A stretch of 64,000 nucleotides of DNA from contig NZ_LT627735.1 in NCBI RefSeq assembly GCF_900101765.1, positions 744,001 to 808,000 of the forward strand, read 5' to 3'. Positions within the stretch are counted from its first letter, which is position 1; each line of letters starts with the position of its first letter. A program made the position numbers and the translations under genes. This DNA is from Nonlabens sp. Hel1_33_55. Lineage in GTDB: Bacteria; Bacteroidota; Bacteroidia; Flavobacteriales; Flavobacteriaceae. This document shows positions 49,918 through 57,920 of this stretch, one piece after another. The notes beneath the pieces are model-generated. The model searched no databases, was not told the DNA's origin, and saw only the letters and a list, made by a program, of their open reading frames with translations.

Positions 49918-52728
49918 TTACCTCTGGAGAGATGCTTTTGTAAAAAAAGTAATCAGTTTTGAATTTAATATTCCTAAAAGATACAGATCCGCATTTCCAA
50001 TTATGTATGCAGTATTTACAAGAGTATAGTGTTCCTTCAAATCAAGAGCGAAATTACCTCGCTTGGAAATATCGGGCAGTAATAATTTTGGCTTGTCAAA
50101 TTCATCGTAATAAGAACATGATCTTAACTCCCACCAGTATTCACCTTGATCTGATCTGGTTTTGGCTTTTTCTTTAAATTTTGAAAGGTGTGTTATAATT
50201 TCTGGATGATACTTCTCCATAAACGCAATCGGTTCTAAATCCCTACGATGCTTATCTGTCCATCCATTTGGAATTAATATCAAATATGTATCGTTAAAAT
50301 CAATTGCATATCTCTTAACATCCCTTCCAGCTAAAAATGGCTTTATTAATTCAATTGAATTTGAGTTTTGTTTTAATATAAATTCTTTCTCTTCTCTGGA
50401 TATAAGAAAAGCCTCGTTATATCCTGTTTTTACACCGTAAAAAATTTTGGAATCAACATAATCGATAAGTTTAGTGCCAAGCGCTTTCAACTTATTCGTA
50501 AGATCACTTATTGATTTATCTACTAATGACCATGAGTCTTCGGTCAAATTCTTACTAGCAACATTAAAGTGTGTTTGCTCGACTAACAAATTCAAATCAG
50601 CAAAATCTAAGCTTTCAGGTTGAGTGACCCTAAATAGGTTATTAGGTTGACCAGATTTGATAGTTATTACACAAGGGTAAGCAGCTACATCTTTAAAAAC
50701 ATTTAGATCTCCAAAATCGACAATTTCTACTATTTGCTTTATACTCAACCACTTTCTGAGAGGTTTCGCATAGTTAGCCTGCATCCATTTATTTGCGACT
50801 ATAATACTATATATACCAGTTTCTTTAATAAGCTTATCCACACTCAACTCAAAAAAGTAAGTATAAAGATCTGCTGTTCCTTGAAACACATTGTAATGCT
50901 TTTTCAAATAAGGCTTAATGTCAGTAAAAAGTTCTTGCCTTACATAAGGCGGATTCCCGATCACGACATCAAATCCTCCTCGTGAAAACACTTTCGCGAA
51001 AGCGGACTCCCATTTAAAGGCTTTATCACCGGCAACTGCTTTACTATCGATCAAGCTGTTCCCGCATTTGATGTTGCTGCTTAAATCATTGAGTTTGCGA
51101 CGTGGCTGTGCGGTACGCAACCATAGCGACAGTTTTGCGATCTCTACACTTTCTTCATTGAGGTCAACGCCATAGATGTTGTTTTCTAGGATGGTGTTCT
51201 CGATATCTGGAAAGGCAAAACCACCGTGGTATTTTGCAGACAGCTCATCCAGGTAGTTGTGCTCGCGTATGAGAAACTCCAGCGCCTGGTTGAGAAAGGC
51301 CCCAGAGCCACAGGCAGGATCACAGATGGTGAGTTCCAGCAGCCAGTTGCGGTAGGTCTCCAGATCACTGATTCCCTTTTTAGAGCGCGCCTTTGCGTTG
51401 CCGAATCGCTCGTCTGTAATCTTGAGTTCGCGTTTCTTTTCTTCACACAGCTTGCCCACCGTGTTGTCCACGATGTATTTGGTTATGTATTTAGGCGTAT
51501 AGAACACACCGTCTTTCTTGCGTTTGCTGGTTTGTTTGTCAAACTCGCCACCCTCAATCTCTGCATTGACGCTCTCAATCTCATTCAGGGAGTTTTCAAA
51601 AATATGACCTAGGATATTGACGTCTACCTGGCTTTCAAAATCGTATTTGGATAGCTTTAAGGCATGCTTGTACAACAGCTCACTATCAATATCCAGCGCA
51701 TCCAGAATGGAGTCGGGCTTAAAAAGCCCACCGTTATAAGCATAGATCTCATCGTGGCCTTCCTTGCCCGCTCGACCTTGATCAAGAAAGTTGAAATTGA
51801 GTTTGAAACGCTCGTAGAGCGTGACGTCCACATGCATGTCTACCAGCTTTTTCCAGTCCGTAATGATGGTATTGGTAAAGTTAGAAGGCAATAGCGATCG
51901 ATCCTCTGCAAAAAAGATGAATAGGAAGCGGTCGATGAGCTTTTGGGACTTCTTAAAGAGTGTGAGTTTAACGTTTTTCTCTAGACGTTGTAGGTCTTCA
52001 TTGGTATCGATATTTGCTTCGACATGCTTAGCATGACTGTTGGAACCAGAACTTGTTAATTTTGACTTGACCGTTTTGGAATTGCGTTTGACCAGATCTC
52101 TGTAGAGTTCGCGTTTGAAAACGGAATAATCTTTATAAAATGCTTTGGTAATTTCTTCTTCCTCAACGATGGACGCCTGCTTGATGTGGAGCGGTGCGTT
52201 TTGAAGCAACTTGTCTTTATGCAAGCACAGGTACAGTAGGTTAAACCGCTTTCGCGAAAGCGTAAACAAATCAAACTCTTCAAACTCTGTTGCATCATTG
52301 ATGTAAAAGCGAAGTTTCTCAAAGTTGGACGTAATGATATATACGCAGCCAGTCTGGTAGTTCTTGTAATCAAAAGCTTGCTTGCGTATGCTCTCCAGAT
52401 CCTTTGTATTCATTCCCTTCAATTCAATCACTGCCAGTGCGTTGCTTTCCTTTAGAATGGCGCCGTCTGCCTTGCGGGCATTGGTCTGGTTTTTAAACTC
52501 TGTCGTTAGGTTTGAGTTAGGATTAGGAAAGAGCGTGTACCCTAAAATATTGACAAAGAGCTCGTGCAAGAAGGTCGCCTGATACTGTTCCTCATTGGCC
52601 GTTCTAATGTTGGTCTGTATGGTGGTATTCCAAAAGTATTTTTGGAATTTCTTATAGGCCTTATCAACAATAGATTCGTCAAGTTGAGCTAGGTGTGATT
52701 TAATTACAGAGGTCTGGAATAATGCCAT
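49918..52728 (-). CDS. Type IIG restriction-modification enzyme (Eco57I-like), truncated by frameshift
   Basis: 936 aa. N-terminal nuclease: ADGAILKESNALAVIELKG with Asp88 and the E-x-K of IELKG (102-105). Adenine-N6 methyltransferase: motif I TICDPACGSGAFLNQ (467-481) and motif IV VVIGNPPYV with NPPY at 592-595; motif X-like VFYTPKYITKYIV at 408-420. The target-recognition region follows from about 690. The frame ends early after NSKLITFF at residue 931 because of a one-base loss in a T7 run; the remaining 150 residues are in the next frame (49445-49906). Nuclease and methylase cores are intact; specificity may be altered. Two TTTCGCGAAA palindromes lie within it. Confidence 0.88.
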   Translation of the reverse strand: MALFQTSVIKSHLAQLDESIVDKAYKKFQKYFWNTTIQTNIRTANEEQYQATFLHELFVNILGYTLFPNPNSNLTTEFKNQTNARKADGAILKESNALAVIELKGMNTKDLESIRKQAFDYKNYQTGCVYIITSNFEKLRFYINDATEFEEFDLFTLSRKRFNLLYLCLHKDKLLQNAPLHIKQASIVEEEEITKAFYKDYSVFKRELYRDLVKRNSKTVKSKLTSSGSNSHAKHVEANIDTNEDLQRLEKNVKLTLFKKSQKLIDRFLFIFFAEDRSLLPSNFTNTIITDWKKLVDMHVDVTLYERFKLNFNFLDQGRAGKEGHDEIYAYNGGLFKPDSILDALDIDSELLYKHALKLSKYDFESQVDVNILGHIFENSLNEIESVNAEIEGGEFDKQTSKRKKDGVFYTPKYITKYIVDNTVGKLCEEKKRELKITDERFGNAKARSKKGISDLETYRNWLLELTICDPACGSGAFLNQALEFLIREHNYLDELSAKYHGGFAFPDIENTILENNIYGVDLNEESVEIAKLSLWLRTAQPRRKLNDLSSNIKCGNSLIDSKAVAGDKAFKWESAFAKVFSRGGFDVVIGNPPYVRQELFTDIKPYLKKHYNVFQGTADLYTYFFELSVDKLIKETGIYSIIVANKWMQANYAKPLRKWLSIKQIVEIVDFGDLNVFKDVAAYPCVITIKSGQPNNLFRVTQPESLDFADLNLLVEQTHFNVASKNLTEDSWSLVDKSISDLTNKLKALGTKLIDYVDSKIFYGVKTGYNEAFLISREEKEFILKQNSNSIELIKPFLAGRDVKRYAIDFNDTYLILIPNGWTDKHRRDLEPIAFMEKYHPEIITHLSKFKEKAKTRSDQGEYWWELRSCSYYDEFDKPKLLLPDISKRGNFALDLKEHYTLVNTAYIIGNADLYLLGILNSKLITFFTKASLQR
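50991..51002. repeat. Palindrome CTTTCGCGAAAG, short copy 10
   Basis: 12-base core in the type IIG gene, read on the minus strand as ESAFAKVF. Confidence 0.75.
52247..52262. repeat. Palindrome CGCTTTCGCGAAAGCG, copy 11
   Basis: Full palindrome in the type IIG gene, read on the minus strand as TLSRKRF. Confidence 0.95.
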
Positions 52729-52867
52729 TAAATAGGAAGGAATATGGCACTAAGTTAGTCATAAGGTTTGGGTTGAGATGGTGGGGTTTGGGATTTGGAC
52801 TACAAAGTTTTCATTGGGTTTTGAACAACGAAATTTACTAAAAATCTATATTTCAAATACATAAGAA

Positions 52868-52917
52868 AATGTAGTTTTCTAGATTGCTGTATTTCTAGAT
52901 TTCTAGAAAACTACATT
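52868..52917 (-). terminator. Strong hairpin terminator, probably bidirectional
   Basis: AATGTAGTTTTCTAGA (52868-52883) and TCTAGAAAACTACATT (52902-52917) are a perfect 16-bp inverted repeat around an 18-base loop that holds a third TCTAGA. On the minus strand it is followed by TTTTCTTAT. It ends the mobilisation-side transcript before the restriction gene. Confidence 0.75.
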
Positions 52918-52929
52918 AAAGTAAAAGTG

Positions 52930-53190
52930 TTATTTGCTTTTTGTATCTGGAAATAGCTTGTTCTCTGGATTATATGGCTTTCCTCTATTAGCTTGTTGAA
53001 TTGCCTTATCGTCTAGATAAGCTATCAAAGACCGGTCATTCTCATAGTTTTTCAAAATATCATTAGGATCAGTTCTTGGCCCATCATAATCTTGAAGTCT
53101 GCATACTTGTTCATAGGTATAGGGTTTACCGTTTTTTGGATTGAAAAAGCATTCGCTCAAATCGATATTTTCATTCTGATTTTTTTTCAT
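52930..53190 (-). CDS. Small protein of unknown function
   Basis: 86 aa. Polar, with many Asn/Asp/Lys residues: NPKNGKPYTYEQVCRLQDYD, DPNDILKNYENDRSLIAYLDD and QQANRGKPYNPENKLFPD. No family recognised. It lies 3 bases after the GIY-YIG-like gene and ends just before the terminator hairpin. Confidence 0.6.
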   Translation of the reverse strand: MKKNQNENIDLSECFFNPKNGKPYTYEQVCRLQDYDGPRTDPNDILKNYENDRSLIAYLDDKAIQQANRGKPYNPENKLFPDTKSK

Positions 53191-53193
53191 GAT

Positions 53194-53778
53194 TTATATT
53201 TTATAAAAATTATCGTATCCTTCTATAGCCACATCATCAACTCGATTAATCCCGATCTTTATTGCATAATTGTAAAGCGCAGTATTTAAAATTTCTCGAT
53301 ATGCGATATTGTTCTCTATACAGTAGTCGTTAATATCATTTTTTAGTATTGGGGAAATTCCCTTTATTGTTTTGTCGATAGGGAAATAGACTTTTGGAAT
53401 ACCTTTCTTGAAGTATTGACCACATACATCAATACCAGAATAAGATTTATAGATAATACCATATTTATCCTGGTCACCTAAAAACTTTTCTACCACAGAA
53501 AATGCCTCGATGTATCTCACTTCATGCATTCCGCTGAAATTACTTTCAGGTGTCCATTTTGTTTTCCACTTCATAGTTATTTCCAAAAGATTTTTTTCTA
53601 ATAAATTAATCTTTGAGGTTTCATCGTGAGTTATAACTGAAGAGTTATAGTAATCTATTCTCAAGCTTGTAGCATTTTCTAAGCAGTAGATTCTTTGCTT
53701 GAGATTTTTAGTAATTCCAATCTTAAAGACGTTATTGTAGTTATTCTTGAATTTTAGGAGATATAATATTTTTTTCAT
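53194..53778 (-). CDS. GIY-YIG/T5orf172-like protein
   Basis: 194 aa from the ATG at 53778; an ATG 24 bases upstream is possible. KKILYLLKFKNNYNNVFKIGITKNLKQRI shows the GIY-YIG pattern in the T5orf172 form (Y-L...Y/F-K-I-G-I-T...R), and INLLEKNLLEI supplies the Glu helix. The rest (FLGDQDKYGIIYKSYSG, a lysine-rich domain) is unknown. Co-oriented with the 86-aa gene. Possibly a homing-type or defence nuclease on the mobile element. Confidence 0.65.
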   Translation of the reverse strand: MKKILYLLKFKNNYNNVFKIGITKNLKQRIYCLENATSLRIDYYNSSVITHDETSKINLLEKNLLEITMKWKTKWTPESNFSGMHEVRYIEAFSVVEKFLGDQDKYGIIYKSYSGIDVCGQYFKKGIPKVYFPIDKTIKGISPILKNDINDYCIENNIAYREILNTALYNYAIKIGINRVDDVAIEGYDNFYKI

Positions 53779-53848
53779 TTTGGCGATTTTGATGATTAGC
53801 ATTACATCAATATCTATAAAGCATAAAGCGAGGAACTGAAACTATCTA

Positions 53849-53952
53849 GTCTTAAGGCCTTGCCAGCCGTGCACCACAATAGTTCAGCCCTCGCAGTTGC
53901 AAGGGCGTTTTACTATGATGTGGTGCAGTGGTAAACGGCAAGTTTAAAGACC
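53849..53952. other. Long structured inverted repeat (about 100 nt)
   Basis: Nested arms: TTGCC/GGCAA (53860-53864, 53937-53941), TGCACCACA/TGTGGTGCA (53870-53878, 53919-53927), ATAGT/ACTAT (53879-53883, 53912-53916) and GCCCT/AGGGC (53887-53891, 53902-53906), plus an outer GTCTTAA-like pair. It lies between the GIY-YIG-like gene and the partition genes. It is more GC-rich than its surroundings. It could be an origin, a transfer site or a structured RNA. The remaining bases 53803-54017 show no gene. Confidence 0.6.
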
Positions 53953-54017
53953 AATCAAAAGCTAAACGCTTATAATATGTATTCTACTTTAAGTCAATTT
54001 AATTGTTTGGCTTAAAA

Positions 54018-54254
54018 TTAATCATTGCTTCTGAGATATTGTGTAATACTCTTATTAATAATTTTTTTGATTGTTTCATTTTCCTTTAAGGCTTGCATTT
54101 TCAGCCTTTTCATTAGGCCTTTTTCAACATAGCAGGAAAGTTGGACTTCGTCCTTAGGATTTTTCTCCAGTATTGGAACTACTTTTTGTTTAATTGCTGG
54201 TGGCTTTTTAGCTTTGATTTTGTCCATCCAATTATTTATTTCGTCCTTTTCCAT
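54018..54254 (-). CDS. Ribbon-helix-helix partition/regulator protein
   Basis: 78 aa. Basic N-terminal arm (MDKIKAKKPPAIKQKVVPIL), then DEVQLSCYVEKGLMKRLKMQALKENETIKKIINKSITQYL with the strand-helix-helix pattern of RHH DNA-binding proteins. It follows a ParA-like gene by 68 bases, as centromere-binding ParG/ParB-type partners do. The assignment is from pattern and context. Confidence 0.65.
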   Translation of the reverse strand: MEKDEINNWMDKIKAKKPPAIKQKVVPILEKNPKDEVQLSCYVEKGLMKRLKMQALKENETIKKIINKSITQYLRSND

Positions 54255-54322
54255 TGGTGTAGATTTATATTAATGTTTAATTGTAGAGATCTAGATTTAT
54301 AGTTTTATAGCGCTATACAATT

Positions 54323-54919
54323 CTATTGTTCAAGTAATTTTGTTAGTATTTCTCTAGTTAAATTGTCAATTTGACTTATTGCTTTATCGTTTTTTCCCAA
54401 ACCGCCTTGAATTACTGATCTTGTAAAAGAAACTAAATCGCTGATGTGAGTTTTGGCTACAGAAGCCTCCAATTTATTGAGTTCAATTAAGATGTCAAGG
54501 GTCAATGTTGTGTTAGGCTTGACCATATTTAGAACGATCATTGTTTTTTTAAGACCTCCAGTTTGATTTATCAACTCTATCGTATTGGTAATAGCCATAA
54601 GGTCTAAAACCCCAGCCTTAGTAGGAACAACAATTAGATCTGCAATACGTATCAATTGAGGCAATGAACTTGACAAGTAGGGTGGTGTGTCTATAAAAAT
54701 GAAGTCAAACCTAAGAGAACTTATCGAATTCAAATCTGCCGGACTTTCTAAGATATCCATTGTTTTAGTGGTTGATTGCAATTGCATCAAACTGCCTTGA
54801 GCATCAAAATCAATGATTGCGACTTTAGCGCTGTCCGCAAGGTTAAGTGCTAGATTAAAAGTGAGGGTAGATTTACCTACACCGCCTTTTTGATGGGTAA
54901 TTAGTATAATTTTACACAT
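54323..54919 (-). CDS. ParA family ATPase
   Basis: 198 aa from the ATG at 54919; a TTG 6 bases upstream is less likely. IILITHQKGGVGKSTLTFNLA is the deviant Walker A (KGGVGKS), VAIIDFDAQGSLMQL is the A' motif, and FDFIFIDTPPYLSS is Walker B. The length is that of short plasmid-type ParA (type Ib). It would move or stabilise the element together with the RHH protein, or help the relaxosome. It starts 3 bases after the relaxase stop. Confidence 0.88.
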   Translation of the reverse strand: MCKIILITHQKGGVGKSTLTFNLALNLADSAKVAIIDFDAQGSLMQLQSTTKTMDILESPADLNSISSLRFDFIFIDTPPYLSSSLPQLIRIADLIVVPTKAGVLDLMAITNTIELINQTGGLKKTMIVLNMVKPNTTLTLDILIELNKLEASVAKTHISDLVSFTRSVIQGGLGKNDKAISQIDNLTREILTKLLEQ

Positions 54920-54921
54920 TG

Positions 54922-55704
54922 TCAAAGCTTAAATTTTATTGATGGTTTGACAGATTCCTGCTTTTGCTTCATAGCTGGAGCAATGGATCTTTTTTCTTGC
55001 TGGTTATAAGACAACAACTCTTTAATTCCCTTTAAGGAATAACTTCTATTAATACTTGATCCTTTGTAGTAAACACCGTCTTCATCCTTAAAAGAAATCC
55101 CTCTGCCAATCTTCAAGGTAACGCCTATGTTTTTAAGATGAAATTCTAAATCAATTAGATGATCCGATTGTCCAATTGCAATCTTGATCTTCTTTTCTAG
55201 AGGTTTCATCCTTTTGTCATTACGTTGAAAAACCTCTTTGTTTTTAGCTTTTTCTAATACACGTTCAACTTTTCTCAACTTGTATTTACGCTCCATTTCC
55301 CTGCAGAAGTCCATATTTTTGTAATGGGTAAAGCTATCTGATACGGCTAAGTTATTCTCGCCAATACGTGAGGCCACAATATGAATATGTTCCGATTCAG
55401 TTCCTTCCTCATGAATATACACGGCATACATGTGGTCTTCGAATTTATGTTTTGTGGCATAAATATGGGATATGTCAATCCAATCTTGATTATTCAATAG
55501 GCCTTTATCCTCTGGAGCCATTCTGATTTTGATGTGATAAGTATTTGCTTCACATCTATCATTAAAGGAGTTATTCAATAGCATTTGTTTAGCGATCTCT
55601 CTGCCATTGCCTAAACATTTATTCGTGGTCAATAGTTCGCCACCTCTTTCACAGTAGAGTAGTGCACTAGTGGTATAATGAATCGATTGAAGTTTAGCGA
55701 TCAT
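54922..55704 (-). CDS. Relaxase/mobilisation nuclease
   Basis: 260 aa from the ATG at 55704 (MIAKLQSIHYTTSALLYCE, the usual relaxase start); an ATG 9 bases upstream exists. TESEHIHIVASRIG is the metal-binding H-x-H motif III of MOBP/MobB-type relaxases; the nicking Tyr is probably Tyr11 or Tyr17 of this start. YKNMDFCREMERKYKLRKVE is typical of Bacteroidetes relaxases. It is shorter than most (often over 300 aa) but appears complete. It overlaps the upstream coiled-coil gene. Confidence 0.85.
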   Translation of the reverse strand: MIAKLQSIHYTTSALLYCERGGELLTTNKCLGNGREIAKQMLLNNSFNDRCEANTYHIKIRMAPEDKGLLNNQDWIDISHIYATKHKFEDHMYAVYIHEEGTESEHIHIVASRIGENNLAVSDSFTHYKNMDFCREMERKYKLRKVERVLEKAKNKEVFQRNDKRMKPLEKKIKIAIGQSDHLIDLEFHLKNIGVTLKIGRGISFKDEDGVYYKGSSINRSYSLKGIKELLSYNQQEKRSIAPAMKQKQESVKPSIKFKL

Positions 55705-56320
55705 TTGATTCAAGTTTATCTAATTGATTTTGAAGCTCTTTTTTCATTTTGTTATCGTTATAGCTCTTCTCTAAGTTTTGAAACCCCACAATAAACGAGC
55801 TGTCACGAGCGACCACTTTATTAAATGTTTCTTCAACAATTTTCTCTTTTCCATCTCTAAAGTTTAAGTAAAGTATGTATTTGAAAAACAGTTCATACCT
55901 ATCCCGTTCAATAACTAGATCACTTCTTCGCACATAATACGGTAGTGCGTATTCTGCAAGCATCACTACAATAAAAAGTCCTACAATTAAAAATTTAAGA
56001 TGTCTTGCCTTAAAAACTGATTCCTTTCCTATTAAGCTGTATTCATTGCTAATTATTTGTGCTGGAATTTTAGACTTATTATTTAATTCTAGCAAAATAT
56101 TCTGTTCATTTTCATTTATAGATGCTCTCAAGTTTTTTTCAATGCTTATTATATTTTGGCATTTAGAGTTTAGCATTTCTAGTTGATTAGTAATTTTCTC
56201 ATCATTTTCACGATTTGAATTTGAACTGTTTTGTTCGTCTATTTTCAGTGAAATTTCTTCAAGGCTATTACTAACGTTTTGCATTAAATTCAAAACTTGA
56301 TTATTTAATTGATCACTCAT
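55694..56320 (-). CDS. Coiled-coil membrane protein in the mobilisation operon
   Basis: 208 aa. Residues 1-75 are coiled coil with heptads (LNLMQNVSNSLEEISLKIDEQ, LEMLNSKCQNIISIEKNL). A single transmembrane helix lies at about 107-128 (LKFLIVGLFIVVMLAEYAL). The tail is charged and helical. It sits between MobC-like and relaxase genes and overlaps the latter. It may link the relaxosome to the membrane or coupling protein. No family recognised. Confidence 0.65.
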   Translation of the reverse strand: MSDQLNNQVLNLMQNVSNSLEEISLKIDEQNSSNSNRENDEKITNQLEMLNSKCQNIISIEKNLRASINENEQNILLELNNKSKIPAQIISNEYSLIGKESVFKARHLKFLIVGLFIVVMLAEYALPYYVRRSDLVIERDRYELFFKYILYLNFRDGKEKIVEETFNKVVARDSSFIVGFQNLEKSYNDNKMKKELQNQLDKLESNDR

Positions 56321-56329
56321 AAATCTTGA

Positions 56330-56671
56330 TTATAATTTTGATTTTATTTCTAAAATGTGACTTTTGATCCATTCTAAATCTTTCAAAACTGTACTTTGAT
56401 CAGCTATCAAAAACTTATAACCTTTATTTAGTTTTCTTGCAATTTGATTCATATTGGATCCGATCATCATTAGATGAGATATGTATATTTTGGTTTGGAG
56501 GTTTTGAACAGGTTTTGATATAATTGGTTTATCTAATTTTTCCAAGACGGCAGTCCTATAAAACATGGATGGATTGATCTGTAGCATTTCGCATTGATCG
56601 TTGACTAAGTTTTTATCAATTGGATCTAAGTAAAAAATGATCTTCACTTTGTTTCTTTTTTTTGATTTCAT
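56330..56671 (-). CDS. MobC-like relaxosome accessory protein
   Basis: 113 aa. KIIFYLDPIDKNLVNDQCEM begins an RHH-like fold; FYRTAVLEKLDKP and HLMMIGSNMNQIARKLNKG match the Bacteroidetes MobC/BmgB-type pattern (GxNxNQIARxLN). It would bind oriT and help the relaxase nick. It is the first gene of the mob operon, 9 bases before the next. Confidence 0.82.
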   Translation of the reverse strand: MKSKKRNKVKIIFYLDPIDKNLVNDQCEMLQINPSMFYRTAVLEKLDKPIISKPVQNLQTKIYISHLMMIGSNMNQIARKLNKGYKFLIADQSTVLKDLEWIKSHILEIKSKL

Positions 56672-56712
56672 TGTTTTATTGTTTTCTTATGAACGATTTT
56701 AATTGTGAATAA

Positions 56713-56779
56713 GCCAGGCGGTTTAGATATCGATTTTGAGCCCAGAGGGTACTAAATGGGTAGGTAAACCACGACTGGC
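56713..56779. other. Candidate origin of transfer (oriT)
   Basis: The 180-base gap upstream of the MobC-like gene has nested inverted repeats GCCAG (56713-56717) / CTGGC (56775-56779) and GGTTTA (56720-56725) / TAAACC (56765-56770). Position next to mob genes and the arm structure fit an oriT. The nick site is unknown. Confidence 0.45.
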
Positions 56780-56851
56780 ATTAACCTCACAATCTCGAAC
56801 AGTCAAATTGGTTCTTAGGCTTACCACTTTTTATTTTCAGAAGCAAATGAT

Positions 56852-57709
56852 CTAAACTGGTTTTGATTTTAATTGATTGCGATCAATCAACCATTCGTTC
56901 AAATCAATAAACTTTTTATATTTTGGCCGAAAGTCTTTTGCATTTTCGAGCTGATTAAGTAGGGTGATAGTTGCGCGATCACCTGCATTATCATTATCTA
57001 AATAGAGCCTGATTGAGCTATAATTTTTCAGAGTATTGATTGATCGACTTACCTGATTAACGGAATTTAGAATGATGAAATCTGCATTCAGTCGATCTAT
57101 ATTTTTGAAAGTCACTATACTCAAGAAATCAAAAATTCCCTCTGTTACAAACACTGTTTTTTTTCCTAAATTGATATATGTAATATCCTTTACCCCAAGA
57201 CAGTTTTTTAAAGCTGAATTTCTCAACTCCCATCCTCCAGATCGATTCTGAATTCCTATCGAGACATATGATTTTGAATTCACTTTATACGCCACCTGAG
57301 TCAGAAATGTCTGTGCATATTTTGATATAAATCTAGAGCTACAATATGATTGTAATTCTTTGTTTAGAACTTTTGTTGTTTCCAATATTTGCGTGTTACT
57401 GTTTTCATTTATTGGATCTGCTTTGTGCTGATGAAAAGAAAAACCTTCAAATTTATCGTTGAACATTTTAAGTGCTTTTGTGAATTCTATATTCTCTAGT
57501 TTCATGAATAAGTCAATTCCGTTTCCGCCAAAATTGACACCATGATCAAACCAAACATTTTTTTTTAGGTCAACTTTTAATGATGCTGTGCGCTCATTTC
57601 TAAAAGGACTCTTAAACCAGGCTTCTCTTTCGTTGGCTTTATTTGGAGTATAGCCCAGCTGTTTTAATAATGATACTATTGGTATTGATTTTGCCTGTCG
57701 TGCGTTCAT
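56852..57709 (-). CDS. Primase with CHC2-like N-terminus and TOPRIM domain
   Basis: 285 aa. IPIVSLLKQLGYTPNKANEREAWFKSPFRNERTASLKV is a DnaG-type N-terminal domain in which the zinc ligands are largely lost. WFDHGVNFGGNGIDLFMKL is conserved in element primases. TOPRIM: TVFVTEGIFDFLSIVTF with the Glu, and IRLYLDNDNAGDRATITLL with the D-x-D. It would prime replication of the element after transfer, with the helicase encoded upstream. Confidence 0.85.
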   Translation of the reverse strand: MNARQAKSIPIVSLLKQLGYTPNKANEREAWFKSPFRNERTASLKVDLKKNVWFDHGVNFGGNGIDLFMKLENIEFTKALKMFNDKFEGFSFHQHKADPINENSNTQILETTKVLNKELQSYCSSRFISKYAQTFLTQVAYKVNSKSYVSIGIQNRSGGWELRNSALKNCLGVKDITYINLGKKTVFVTEGIFDFLSIVTFKNIDRLNADFIILNSVNQVSRSINTLKNYSSIRLYLDNDNAGDRATITLLNQLENAKDFRPKYKKFIDLNEWLIDRNQLKSKPV

Positions 57710-57722
57710 AGTTATGTTTTAT

Positions 57723-57920
57723 AGTAGATAAGTAGATTATTAGCACAATAGATTGAAGACTAGTTCATTGTAAGTCTACTAATATCTACTTATCTACTTT
57801 TTATAAATTACTCTTGAAATTCATCTACTTAGCTACTTTTGATATTAAAGAAGTAGATCTGAAGTAGATTATTAACTAATTGTTTTATAAATACTTACAT
57901 TTAATATCTACTTATCTACT
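57723..57920. repeat. Iteron-like repeats of AGTAGATAAGTAGAT
   Basis: The 198-base gap between primase and helicase genes holds the unit at 57723-57737 (+), 57784-57798 (-) and 57906-57920 (-, overlapping the helicase stop), with variants at 57823-57837 (-) and 57852-57869 (AGTAGAT twice). Clustered repeats beside replication genes suggest a replication origin or an initiator-binding region. Confidence 0.6.

Noticed and set aside
51226..51612. 128-aa + strand reading frame
   Set aside because: Antisense to the methyltransferase region of the type IIG gene, which has clear DPACGSG and NPPY motifs.
57721..57920. CRISPR array
   Set aside because: Repeats are short, unevenly spaced, in both orientations and without cas genes; they fit iterons better.
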